Below, piece by piece: positions 38,078-47,295 of a stretch of 64,000 nt of DNA. Source of the DNA: an uncultured Flavobacteriaceae bacterium. GTDB lineage: Bacteria; Bacteroidota; Bacteroidia; Flavobacteriales; Flavobacteriaceae. The stretch covers positions 822,001-886,000 of the forward strand of contig CALSUE010000001.1 in the NCBI GenBank assembly GCA_943789455.1, read 5' to 3'. The notes beneath the pieces are model-generated. The model saw nothing but the letters and a program-made list of their open reading frames with translations. It was not told the origin of the DNA and did not search any database. The position numbers and the translations under genes were made by a program. The stretch's first letter is position 1; the number at the start of each line of letters is the position of its first letter.

Positions 38078-39382
38078 CTATGAAGACTTTAGCTTTCCAT
38101 AATACAATATATATCCATAGCAAAATAGGGTTAAAATAAAGGCAGTTTTGAATCCAAAACTATCAATCAGACCTCCAAATACAAAAGGAATAATAGCACC
38201 ACCTACTATAGCCATACACAGTATACCTGATGCTTGGGCTTTTAAATCTCCTAAACCTTCTAAGGTTAACGTAAAAATTGTTGGAAACATAATAGAATTA
38301 AATAATCCAACAGCCAAAATAGACCACATAGATAGTAATCCTTGTGAACTAATGGAAACAACTATCATTACAATGGCTAACAACGCAAAAATACTTAACA
38401 CTCTACCTGCTGGCATTATTTTTGTTAAATAGGCGCCAACAAAACGACCAATCATGGCACCACCCCAATAGAAAATAATAAAAATCCCTAATAAAGATTT
38501 AGGGTCTGAATTTGAAAAAGTTTTATTGAACGTACTTGCTATGCTATTTGCAATTCGCATCATCATTTCATTATCGGCTACAATAACTGCTAAATTCATG
38601 TCATTAAAATAGTTTACTAAAAAACTCCCAATAGCAACCTCTGCTCCTACATACACAAAAATACCTAAAGCTCCCATCAGCATCAACTTATTCCTTAATA
38701 AGGAGAAATACCCTCCTTTAGGGCTTTCTTGCATTACTTTTGGCAATTTTATAAATGCAAATACAATTGCCAATACTCCAATAAATGAGGCTATAAGTAA
38801 GAATGGTGTTTGAACTGTAGCAGCCTCTGCTGCATAATAATCTGCTTTCTCTATTGCAGTTAATACATTAATTTCTTCTGAAGTCTTCACAGAATCACTC
38901 AATAAAAATAAAGCGCCTACAACAGGAGCAATAGTAGTCCCAAGAGAATTAAAAGCCTGTGATAAGTTTAATCTACTAGAAGCGCCCTCTTCAGATCCTA
39001 ATAAAGCAACATAAGGGTTCGCAGCTACTTGTAAAACGGTAATACCACCAGCGAGTGTAAAATACCCAACTAAGAAAATAGTAAAGTTTCTGTATTCTGC
39101 TGCGGGATAAAAAAACAAACAGCCTATAGCCATAACCACTAATCCTAAAACGATTCCTTTTCTATATCCAATCTTAGATAAAATTGCTCCAGCCGGAACG
39201 GAGACCACAAAAAAAGCTGTAAAAAAGGCAAACTGAACCAACACTGTTTTGGCATATGACATTTCAAAAACATCTTTTAACCTTGGCACTAAGCTGTCTA
39301 CCAATACAGTAATAAAACCCCAAAGAAAAAATAGGGTAGTTAAAAAAATAAGTGCACTTCTATATGATTTATTTGTTGACAT
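38078..39382 (-). CDS. Sugar MFS transporter, FucP/GluP/NagP family
   Basis: 434 aa, 12 predicted membrane helices. N-terminal RSALIFLTTLFFLWGFITVL and the ANPYVALLGSEEGASSRLN segment are hallmarks of the L-fucose/glucose-galactose proton symporter family, which includes GlcNAc carriers (NagP). It imports a monosaccharide across the inner membrane. Gene order (2 nt after the glycosylasparaginase gene, itself 6 nt after GH92) makes it the last gene of an N-glycan catabolic operon, so GlcNAc or mannose is the likely cargo; that is inferred from context. Confidence 0.88.
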   Translation of the reverse strand: MSTNKSYRSALIFLTTLFFLWGFITVLVDSLVPRLKDVFEMSYAKTVLVQFAFFTAFFVVSVPAGAILSKIGYRKGIVLGLVVMAIGCLFFYPAAEYRNFTIFLVGYFTLAGGITVLQVAANPYVALLGSEEGASSRLNLSQAFNSLGTTIAPVVGALFLLSDSVKTSEEINVLTAIEKADYYAAEAATVQTPFLLIASFIGVLAIVFAFIKLPKVMQESPKGGYFSLLRNKLMLMGALGIFVYVGAEVAIGSFLVNYFNDMNLAVIVADNEMMMRIANSIASTFNKTFSNSDPKSLLGIFIIFYWGGAMIGRFVGAYLTKIMPAGRVLSIFALLAIVMIVVSISSQGLLSMWSILAVGLFNSIMFPTIFTLTLEGLGDLKAQASGILCMAIVGGAIIPFVFGGLIDSFGFKTAFILTLFCYGYILYYGKLKSS

Positions 39383-39384
39383 AA

Positions 39385-40386
39385 TTAAACTTTATTAAAA
39401 AATAATGACTCATGATTTTTATTTTCACCATGACTATAAATATTATAATTAAAAAATTCGTGAATACAATACGCTCCAGTTTCTCCTTGTTTATTGAGAG
39501 CAATGAATCCTACTTGAAAATCTTTATACCGATCCCCTGATTTCTTTACCACCCTTCTCACGGCTTCTTCACAAGCTTCTTGTGGTGTTTTACCTTGACG
39601 CATGAGTTCAACAATTAAAAAACTACCTACTGTTTTTAGCACCTCTTCTCCCATACCTGTAGCGGTGGCACCTCCTACTTCATTATCTATAAATAAACCT
39701 GAACCAATAATAGGTGAATCTCCTACTCTACCTGCCATTTTATAGGAAAGACCACTTGTAGTGCATGCGCCCGAAATATCACCATTATGATCTATGGCTA
39801 ACATTCCAATAGTATCGTGATTTTCTATGTTGATAATAGGTTTATAATCTGAGGTTTTTTTCCATTTTTCCCAAGCCTTTTTTGAGGATTCAGTTAATAA
39901 ATTCTCTTTTTTTAAACCCAGATCATACCCAAATTTTTCAGCACCCTCTCCAGCAAGAATTACATGAGGAGTTTCCTCCATAACTTTTCTGGCTAGAGAA
40001 ATTACATGTGTAATGTTTTGCACACACATCACTGCTCCATAATTTCCATCTTTATCCATAATGCAAGCGTCTAGGGTCACATTACCGTCTCGATCTGGTG
40101 CTCCTCCTTTTCCAACTGAGGAGTTTTTAACATCTGCCTCCTCTATCATACACCCCTGCTCTACAGCATCTAAAGAACTACCATTATTTTGAAGAACTTC
40201 CCACGCTTTGGCTGTTGCATTTGGCACATTCCACGTAGCGATTACTATGGGTTTTACACTAGTTGAATTGACATTACTACTAACGTTGTTTTTTTCTTTA
40301 TCTGTATTGCATGCAACTACAGAAGCTGATGCAACTACCCCGAAAGTAGACAACGATGCTTTTTGAATGAAGTTTCTTCTTTTCAT
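39385..40386 (-). CDS. Glycosylasparaginase (N4-(beta-N-acetylglucosaminyl)-L-asparaginase)
   Basis: 333 aa Ntn-hydrolase precursor that cleaves the GlcNAc-Asn bond of asparagine-linked glycans. Thr192 in NHDTIGMLAID is the expected autoprocessing site and nucleophile, splitting the chain into alpha and beta subunits. Also seen: GGAPDRDGNVTLDACIMD and GATATGMGEEVLKTVG. The N-terminus has a twin-arginine pattern (MKRRNFIQKAS) and a Cys in VVACN that looks like a lipobox, so it may be a Tat-exported lipoprotein of the periplasm. It is the middle gene between GH92 and the sugar transporter, completing removal of the last sugar. Confidence 0.92.
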   Translation of the reverse strand: MKRRNFIQKASLSTFGVVASASVVACNTDKEKNNVSSNVNSTSVKPIVIATWNVPNATAKAWEVLQNNGSSLDAVEQGCMIEEADVKNSSVGKGGAPDRDGNVTLDACIMDKDGNYGAVMCVQNITHVISLARKVMEETPHVILAGEGAEKFGYDLGLKKENLLTESSKKAWEKWKKTSDYKPIINIENHDTIGMLAIDHNGDISGACTTSGLSYKMAGRVGDSPIIGSGLFIDNEVGGATATGMGEEVLKTVGSFLIVELMRQGKTPQEACEEAVRRVVKKSGDRYKDFQVGFIALNKQGETGAYCIHEFFNYNIYSHGENKNHESLFFNKV

Positions 40387-40392
40387 TTTTTA

Positions 40393-43314
40393 CTATTTAA
40401 TTTGAATTTCATCTACAAATATCCAGGCTTTTCCGTTAAAAGGAGCTCCTAAATGCCATTTTGGGACATCTCCATAATTTTTTGCCAAAACTTTTATATA
40501 CCTAGCTTTTGTTGATTTAGAAAAATCCATGGTTTCAATTTTTATATCGTCTGTATTTGTAGGGGGTTTAAATTTCCAATCTTTATACTTTTTAAAATTC
40601 ACCCCATCTGAAGAAGTGGCTATTTTCAAATCTTTAGGTAGAAATATCCAAGATCGCTGATCTCTTAAAAATGATAGTTTTACATTATTAATTTGCTTTA
40701 CTTTCCCTAAATCAACAATAGCATGGACATCTGTATCAGAATACCCTTGCCAAGTTCCTGTTCTAAAATCTTCTGTTCCTAGAATACCATCAATTAGGGC
40801 ATCATTACCTCCTGCATTGTATTGGTTTTCATATTCTGTATATAACTGAATTTTAAGGTTTGGGTCTTTTTTATAAAAATCAGTTGAAATTACAGCACTT
40901 TTTTTATTTCCCCTTTGAGCATAAACAGAGAGGTTAATAAATTCATCTACAGTAAAAGGCTCAGTATATTTTTTAAACCCTCCTTTATGACCTAATCTGA
41001 AAAATATATCAGCATCTATTTCAACACATGCTAATTCTACCAATGTACTCCCTTTAAAAACAATATCTCCTTTTTTGATAAAAGGTGCAGGAATTATTTT
41101 ATGATCTTTAATTTCTGTTGAAGGAATAAAATCATCACTTGTTCCCCAATTTGTAGGACGATCTGTCATTTCAAAAACTAAATCCCCACCATGAACTATA
41201 TCAGTGTGTTTGATATAAGAATATGGATAGGCCTTGTTGTTAAGCTGCACATTTTTGATGTATTTATTTTTTAAAGAGTTGTTTTTAGCTTTTACTGTAA
41301 ATGACTTTCCATCTTCTAAATGAATGGTTGCTTTATCAAACAAAGGACTTCCAATAATATATTGATTAGATCCAGGAGTGACAGGATAAAAACCTAAGGA
41401 AGAAAAAATATACCAAGCACTCATTTGACCACAATCTTCATTTCCAGAAATTCCATCGGGTGAGTTGGTATATAATTCTGTTAAGATCTGACGTGTTTTT
41501 TCTTGGGTTTTATAGGGTTTGTTTACAAAATTATATAAGTAGGCCATATGATGGCTAGGTTCGTTACCATGAGCGTATTGTCCTATTAACCCCGTAATGT
41601 CTGCCTGCTCTCTACCAGAAGTTTTATCATTTGCAGTAAATAGATTATCTAATTGTTTTTCTAATTGATCTTTTCCTCCTAATAAATTCATAAAACCAGT
41701 GATATCATGCGGGACATAAAAACTATATTGCCAAGAATTGGCCTCTGTATAATTAAAGTTTACCTCATAAGGATCAAAGGGTGCAAACCAAGTATTTCTG
41801 AACCTTCCTCTCATAAACTTAGTAGTTGGATCAAATACATTTATATAGTTTTGAGATCGCTCTATAAAGGTTTTATAATCTTCTTTTTTACCCATAGAAT
41901 TGGCCATCTGAGCAATTGTCCAGTCATCATAAGCATACTCTAGTGTTTTGGAAACCGATTCTGATTCTTTTTCTACTGGAATAAATCCAATATTTTTATA
42001 AGAATCTAGCCCTAGCTTGTCTCTAGTTGCAGAATGTTTCATTGCTTTTAAAGCTTTACTTTCGTCATAATTACGAATTCCTTTAAGAAAGGCATCTGCT
42101 ATCACAGGAACTGCATGATACCCTATCATACAACCCGTATAATTGGCTGCTAAATCCCAAATTGGCATAATACCTCCCTCATCAAATTTTGCTAAAAATG
42201 TATTGATGAAGTCATTAGTTCTCTCTTGTTCTATAATGGTATACAAAGGATGGGCGGCTCTGTACGTATCCCATAAAGAAAAAACAGTGTAGTACTTAAA
42301 ATCATTGGTTTGATGAATGTTTAAATCCATTCCTCGGTATCTACCATCTACATCTTGATATAGGTTTGGAGCAAGCATGCTATGATACATGGCGGTATAA
42401 AAATTAACTTTATTGGTTTGGTTATCGTCTTCAACTACTATTTTATCTAATTGACTTTCCCAAGTTTGTTGTGCTTCTTTTTTAATATCCTCAAAAGACT
42501 TTTTTCCAATTTCTTGTGCTAAATTTTGTTTCGCACCTTTTTCATCTACTGCAGAAATACCAATTTTAATATAAACAGGTTCATTATTTGGATTGATAAA
42601 CTCAAAACTTTCTTTCGTTGGGGATACTTCATAGAGTCTTTCTGGATCTTTTATAGGATGTGAGAATTTTATATAGTAAAAAAGGAACTGATTAGTTGCC
42701 CACGCTTTAGAATGTCTAAACCCTGATACTTCCTTGTCATTAACAATAGATATGTTAAAACCATTCAATTGATCTCTATGCTCTAAATCTAATATTAGTA
42801 CTTGGTTTTTTGAAGAGGGATATGCATATTTGTGAATACCACTTCTTTTAGAAACCGTTAATTCTACATCTATATTGGTATCTTCTAAGTGAACTTTATA
42901 ATATCCCGGCTGTGCAACTTCATTTTTATGAGAAAATTTAGATTTATATCCTTTTTCACCATTAGCACCATTATTTAAAATAGCTTGATTTGTTGGCATT
43001 AATAAAATATCACCATAATCAGATACTCCAGTTCCACTAAGATGTGTGTGAGAAAAACCATAAATTTCATCATCAGAATAATGATATCCAGAACAACCAT
43101 CCCAACCATCTAATCGAGTATCTGGGCTTAACTGCATCATCCCAAATGGCATTGAAGCTCCAGGGTAGGTATGCCCATGACCACCGGTTCCGATAAAAGG
43201 ATCTACAAAAGAAATTAAAGGAGCTGTTTTTATGGCTATATTGGGAGATTCTTTTTTATTACATGATAAAAAAACCATGCAAAAAAGAAATAATAGAAAG
43301 TATTTAAACTTCAT
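40393..43314 (-). CDS. GH92 family alpha-mannosidase lipoprotein with C-terminal discoidin-like domain
   Basis: 973 aa from the ATG at 43314, which gives a lipoprotein signal (FKYFLLFLFCMVFLSCNKKE); a longer frame to 43368 would overlap the divergent gene. Residues about 30-760 are the two-domain GH92 catalytic body (VDPFIGTGGHGHTYPGASMP, GNEDCGQMSAWYIFSSLGFY). GH92 enzymes remove alpha-mannose (mostly 1,2 or 1,3) from N-glycans with calcium. The last ~150 aa (from YNAGGNDALIDGILG to WIFVDEIQIK) resemble an F5/8 type C module and match the end of the adjacent GH20 protein. It heads the operon with glycosylasparaginase and the MFS carrier. Confidence 0.93.
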   Translation of the reverse strand: MKFKYFLLFLFCMVFLSCNKKESPNIAIKTAPLISFVDPFIGTGGHGHTYPGASMPFGMMQLSPDTRLDGWDGCSGYHYSDDEIYGFSHTHLSGTGVSDYGDILLMPTNQAILNNGANGEKGYKSKFSHKNEVAQPGYYKVHLEDTNIDVELTVSKRSGIHKYAYPSSKNQVLILDLEHRDQLNGFNISIVNDKEVSGFRHSKAWATNQFLFYYIKFSHPIKDPERLYEVSPTKESFEFINPNNEPVYIKIGISAVDEKGAKQNLAQEIGKKSFEDIKKEAQQTWESQLDKIVVEDDNQTNKVNFYTAMYHSMLAPNLYQDVDGRYRGMDLNIHQTNDFKYYTVFSLWDTYRAAHPLYTIIEQERTNDFINTFLAKFDEGGIMPIWDLAANYTGCMIGYHAVPVIADAFLKGIRNYDESKALKAMKHSATRDKLGLDSYKNIGFIPVEKESESVSKTLEYAYDDWTIAQMANSMGKKEDYKTFIERSQNYINVFDPTTKFMRGRFRNTWFAPFDPYEVNFNYTEANSWQYSFYVPHDITGFMNLLGGKDQLEKQLDNLFTANDKTSGREQADITGLIGQYAHGNEPSHHMAYLYNFVNKPYKTQEKTRQILTELYTNSPDGISGNEDCGQMSAWYIFSSLGFYPVTPGSNQYIIGSPLFDKATIHLEDGKSFTVKAKNNSLKNKYIKNVQLNNKAYPYSYIKHTDIVHGGDLVFEMTDRPTNWGTSDDFIPSTEIKDHKIIPAPFIKKGDIVFKGSTLVELACVEIDADIFFRLGHKGGFKKYTEPFTVDEFINLSVYAQRGNKKSAVISTDFYKKDPNLKIQLYTEYENQYNAGGNDALIDGILGTEDFRTGTWQGYSDTDVHAIVDLGKVKQINNVKLSFLRDQRSWIFLPKDLKIATSSDGVNFKKYKDWKFKPPTNTDDIKIETMDFSKSTKARYIKVLAKNYGDVPKWHLGAPFNGKAWIFVDEIQIK

Positions 43315-43355
43315 TGGGCTGATATTCTTATTTTTATGAATCGAAGATACTAAAA

Positions 43356-45626
43356 ATGAAACATTCAAATTTTTTACTGTATTTAATTATTTCTCTCTTT
43401 TTTAGCTGTAGTCAAGACACTATTCAGCAAAAAGAAATTGGAATCATTCCAAAACCTTTATTTCAAGAATTAGATAAAGGTGTTTTTATCATGGATGAAA
43501 AGGTTCTTTTAGTTTCAGACCCTAAACTAAGTGAAGTTTCAGATTATTTTAAAATCTATTTGGAAGAGAATTATCAAATAGAATTCAATGCACAAAAAGG
43601 AATAAAAAAAATTATTTTTACAATCAATGATACTATTCCTAATGAGGAAGAATATGAATTAAAAATTGAAGAAGAAAATATTTTCATTGAATCAAAAAAT
43701 GCTAGAGGTGCTTTTTATGCTGTTCAAAGTTTAATACAATTACTTCCCCTGCCATCAGATTTAAATTCATTTAAAATTCCTTGCTTACGAATAAAAGATC
43801 AACCGCAATTTACATATAGAGGAATGCATTTAGATGTGGGCCGACATTTTTTTTCTGTAGATTTTATAAAAAAATACATAGACTTAATGGCTAAGCTTAA
43901 GATGAATACTTTTCACTGGCATTTAACCGAAGATCAAGGCTGGCGGATAGAAATAAAAAAATACCCAAAACTTCAAGAAATAGCAGCCTACAGAAAAGAA
44001 ACCTTAATTGGTCATTACAATGACCAGCCGCATCAATTTGATGGCAAACCCTACGGAGGATTTTATACACAAGAACAAATAAAAGAAGTGGTTGCTTATG
44101 CAAAAACAAGACAAGTAACTATTATCCCAGAAATTGAAATGCCGGGGCATTCGCAAGCTGCCATTGCAGCCTACCCAGAATTAGGCTGTACTGGAGAACA
44201 GGTGGAAGTAGCTACAAAATGGGGAGTTTTTGATGAAGTGTATTGTCCAAAAGAAAGTACGTTTAAATTTTTGGAAGATGTCATAGACGAAGTTGTGTCA
44301 TTATTCCCAGGTAAATACATTCATATTGGTGGTGATGAAGCTCCAAAAACCAATTGGAAAAATTGTGAGTATTGCCAGAAACTTATCAGAAAAGAAGGCT
44401 TAGAAGACGAACATGGCTTGCAAAGTTATTTTATCACTAGAATGGAGAAATACATCAATTCTAAAGGGAAGCAAATCATTGGTTGGGATGAAATTTTAGA
44501 GGGTGGTTTAGCTCCTAATGCTACCGTGATGTCTTGGCGAGGAACTAAAGGTGCTGTTCAAGCAGCAAAAGAAGGGCATGATGTTATTTTAACGCCGGGT
44601 TCTCACTGTTATTTTGATCATTATCAATCAGAAAATGAAAATGAACCTCTAGCTATAGGTGGTTTTTTACCTTTAGAAAAAGTATATCATTTTAATCCTA
44701 TACCAGAGGGGTTAACTGATAAAGAAGCTAAGCATGTATTGGGCGCTCAGGGAAATGTTTGGACAGAGTACATGCAAACTGAAAAGCAGGTAGAATACAT
44801 GGCTTTTCCTAGAGCAATAGCTTTAAGTGAAGTACTTTGGTCTTCTCCTAAACATAAAAATTATTCAGATTTCATACATAGATTAGAGCAGTATCAAAAA
44901 AGATTAGACCAATTAGAGGTAAACTATGCCAACCATATCTATTCTGTAAAAGGGGAATTAATAAATTCAAAAGGGAATTTAGCTTATCAATTAAGTACTA
45001 CCTCCTCTTCTTATCCTATTTACTATAGTACTGATAAATCGTTTCCTTCAAAATTATATTCAACTCCAATTACCGTAGATACATCAATGCATATAAAAGC
45101 AGTCGTTTTAGATTCAAAAGAAACTCCATTGGGAGCTGTTTTTCAACAAAAAATTAATTTACACAAAGGAGTTGGGGCTACAATAGCAATTGATAAAGAA
45201 CCACACCCAGCATACAATGCTGGTGGAAAAAATGCTTTAATTAATGGTATTTCTGGAAATAATAAACGTTATGGCGACAAGGAATGGTTGGGTTTTTCGG
45301 GGGAAGATATTATAGTTACTATAGAGTTTGATAACCCAAAAAATATTAAAACAATCTCCACACGATTTTATAATGGAAAAGGACAGTGGATTTATGCACC
45401 TAACGAAATTGGTTTTAGCTTTTATCTAGAAGATGGAAAAACTGTAAATGATATTACTATCCTAGAAGAAAAAAATAATTTGTTAGTAAATTACTCCTAT
45501 GAATTGAAATCTACAGCTGTTAAAAAATTAGATATTATTGTAAAAAATTACGGTACAATTCCAGAAGGAAAACAAGGTGCAGGCCACAAAGCATGGACTT
45601 TTATAGATGAAATAATTATTGAATAA
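43356..45626 (+). CDS. GH20 beta-N-acetylhexosaminidase lipoprotein with C-terminal discoidin-like domain
   Basis: 756 aa. Lipoprotein signal (HSNFLLYLIISLFFSCSQD). N-terminal GH20b domain to about 145, then the TIM barrel starting FTYRGMHLDVGRHFF with the catalytic Asp-Glu pair (about 327-328) in HIGGDEAPKTNW. The enzyme removes terminal GlcNAc or GalNAc from glycans in the periplasm or outer-membrane space. The ~150 C-terminal residues (YNAGGKNALINGISG to AWTFIDEIIIE) match the end of the divergent GH92 protein. The start lies only 41 nt from the GH92 start, so the two operons share a control region. cutC follows 1 nt later. Confidence 0.94.
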   Translation: MKHSNFLLYLIISLFFSCSQDTIQQKEIGIIPKPLFQELDKGVFIMDEKVLLVSDPKLSEVSDYFKIYLEENYQIEFNAQKGIKKIIFTINDTIPNEEEYELKIEEENIFIESKNARGAFYAVQSLIQLLPLPSDLNSFKIPCLRIKDQPQFTYRGMHLDVGRHFFSVDFIKKYIDLMAKLKMNTFHWHLTEDQGWRIEIKKYPKLQEIAAYRKETLIGHYNDQPHQFDGKPYGGFYTQEQIKEVVAYAKTRQVTIIPEIEMPGHSQAAIAAYPELGCTGEQVEVATKWGVFDEVYCPKESTFKFLEDVIDEVVSLFPGKYIHIGGDEAPKTNWKNCEYCQKLIRKEGLEDEHGLQSYFITRMEKYINSKGKQIIGWDEILEGGLAPNATVMSWRGTKGAVQAAKEGHDVILTPGSHCYFDHYQSENENEPLAIGGFLPLEKVYHFNPIPEGLTDKEAKHVLGAQGNVWTEYMQTEKQVEYMAFPRAIALSEVLWSSPKHKNYSDFIHRLEQYQKRLDQLEVNYANHIYSVKGELINSKGNLAYQLSTTSSSYPIYYSTDKSFPSKLYSTPITVDTSMHIKAVVLDSKETPLGAVFQQKINLHKGVGATIAIDKEPHPAYNAGGKNALINGISGNNKRYGDKEWLGFSGEDIIVTIEFDNPKNIKTISTRFYNGKGQWIYAPNEIGFSFYLEDGKTVNDITILEEKNNLLVNYSYELKSTAVKKLDIIVKNYGTIPEGKQGAGHKAWTFIDEIIIE

Positions 45627-45627
45627 T

Positions 45628-46326
45628 ATGATTTTAGAAATTTGTGCCAACTCCTATCAATCAGCTGTTAATGCTGAAATTGCAAGTGCACATAGAATAG
45701 AGTTGTGTTCAGAAATCTCAGTTGGCGGGATCACACCCTCTCTTGGTTTACTTAAAAAAGTATTGCAAAGTCTTACTATACCTGTTCATGTCTTAATTAG
45801 ACCTAGGAGTGGGAACTTCACCTACTCTGATAAAGAATTTGAGATCATGAAGGAAAATATTCGACTTTGTAAAGACTTAGGTTGTGCTGGAATAGTTTCT
45901 GGGGTGCTGCATGAAGACAACAGTATAGATCTCAAAAGAACTAAAGAATTAATTGAACTCTCTAAACCCATGTCTTTTACTTTTCACAGAGCTTTTGATA
46001 TAGTATCTAAACCAAAAGAAGCATTACTTCAATTAATAGCTTTAGGTGTACATCGTTTATTAACCTCTGGGCAACAAGAAAAAGCTGAGGATGGCATAGA
46101 CTTATTACTAGAACTTCAAAAGCTGGCAAAAAATAAACTCACCATACTTCCCGGTAGTGGCATAAATTCAGAGAATTGCATTCACTTTAAAAATAATGGT
46201 TTTACCGAAATTCATAGCTCTGCCTCAAAGATCATTTCCAACAGAACTCATTCTTATTTTGGAAATACGCCGCAAATAGTTTCTGATATAAATAGCATTA
46301 AAAATATCTTAGATAATATAGCTTAG
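45628..46326 (+). CDS. cutC: CutC family TIM-barrel protein
   Basis: 232 aa from the ATG at 45628 (MILEICANSYQSAVNAEIA); the in-frame TTG at 45619 would overlap the GH20 gene. Family signs: GADRIELCSEISVGG-like segment (HRIELCSEISVGGITPSLG), VHVLIRPRSGNFTYSD and FTFHRAFDIV. CutC was named for copper tolerance in E. coli, but that role is disputed and the fold suggests an enzyme. It starts 1 nt after the GH20 stop, so it is translated with a glycosidase, which points to sugar rather than copper handling. That functional link is inference. It ends 1 nt from a convergent GT2 gene. Confidence 0.9.
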   Translation: MILEICANSYQSAVNAEIASAHRIELCSEISVGGITPSLGLLKKVLQSLTIPVHVLIRPRSGNFTYSDKEFEIMKENIRLCKDLGCAGIVSGVLHEDNSIDLKRTKELIELSKPMSFTFHRAFDIVSKPKEALLQLIALGVHRLLTSGQQEKAEDGIDLLLELQKLAKNKLTILPGSGINSENCIHFKNNGFTEIHSSASKIISNRTHSYFGNTPQIVSDINSIKNILDNIA

Positions 46327-46327
46327 C

Positions 46328-47287
46328 CTATTTTTTTGAAAAGAATGTAGCTTCTAAAAAACCCAAACCATACCCCAAAAACTGCGTTAATGAAGTTATG
46401 ATACTTAATAAGCTCACTATTGGATTAAAATTATTACGATAAGAAGCATCTAAAGCTATCATAGAAAAGTACAAGCCATATACTAGTATGGGGTTATAGA
46501 TTCCAAAAATTAAAAGTAAAATTGACAAGTCTAAACCCAATATAAAAACACTTGGAAACCAATACGTAAGTTTAGCAGTGGTTGGATACATTTTATTAAG
46601 TTTGGGTCTTGCACCACCAAATGCATAGGTTTGTTGAAAGAAACTTGAGATAGAATTTCTTCGCTTATGGTATACAAAAGCTGTATCTATGAACTGAGTT
46701 TCTAAACCATGATTCCATAAACGAAAGGTAAGGTCTATGTCTTCACCTGCGCGCATCTCTGAAAATCCATTAGTGGTCTCAAACGCTTTTTTTGAAAGCC
46801 CCATATTAAAACTGCGAGGTTGAAATTTCCCAACACTAGTCTTCTTTCCTCTAATACCTCCAGTAGTAAAAAAAGAGGTCATGGAATAATTAATGGCTTT
46901 TTGTAGCACAGAAAAATTAGGATGCGCTGCATCTGGGCCACCAAAAGCATCTGTATATTTATGTTCTAATTGCTTAGCAACTGTTGCTAGATAGTGTTTT
47001 GGTAGAATTACATCAGAATCTAGAATAATAAAGTAATTTCCTGTTGCTTTTTGCATACCAAAATTTCTACTAGGTCCAGGTCCTGTGTTTTCTTTCTCTA
47101 AATAGTGAATAGATAACTCAGATTTATATTTTTCTACAATTAAATCACTTTTTACAGAAGACCCATCTTCAATAATACAAACATCAAAAACCTCATCATA
47201 TTCTTGAATAAGAACACTGGCCAATAACTCGTCTAATTCTTCTGGACGATTATACACTGGGATGATGATGGAAAAAACTGGTTTCAC
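46328..47287 (-). CDS. Family 2 glycosyltransferase with C-terminal membrane helices
   Basis: 319 aa, GTG start. GT-A motifs FSIIIPVYNRPEELDELL, EDGSS and YFIILDSDVILP, with RAGEDIDLTFRLW in the acceptor region, as in processive or membrane-bound GT2 enzymes. Two or three hydrophobic helices follow at the C-terminus (about 240-310). It probably acts on the inner face of the membrane on a surface polysaccharide or glycolipid. The small frameshifted gene at 47296 ends 8 nt upstream on the same strand. Donor and acceptor are unknown. Confidence 0.82.
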   Translation of the reverse strand: MKPVFSIIIPVYNRPEELDELLASVLIQEYDEVFDVCIIEDGSSVKSDLIVEKYKSELSIHYLEKENTGPGPSRNFGMQKATGNYFIILDSDVILPKHYLATVAKQLEHKYTDAFGGPDAAHPNFSVLQKAINYSMTSFFTTGGIRGKKTSVGKFQPRSFNMGLSKKAFETTNGFSEMRAGEDIDLTFRLWNHGLETQFIDTAFVYHKRRNSISSFFQQTYAFGGARPKLNKMYPTTAKLTYWFPSVFILGLDLSILLLIFGIYNPILVYGLYFSMIALDASYRNNFNPIVSLLSIITSLTQFLGYGLGFLEATFFSKK

Positions 47288-47295
47288 TGGTTTAG

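Noticed and set aside
43315..43368. Longer GH92 start at 43368
   Set aside because: It would overlap the GH20 start and place 18 residues before the lipoprotein signal.
45619..45627. cutC start at TTG 45619
   Set aside because: The ATG at 45628 gives the family N-terminus and avoids overlapping GH20.
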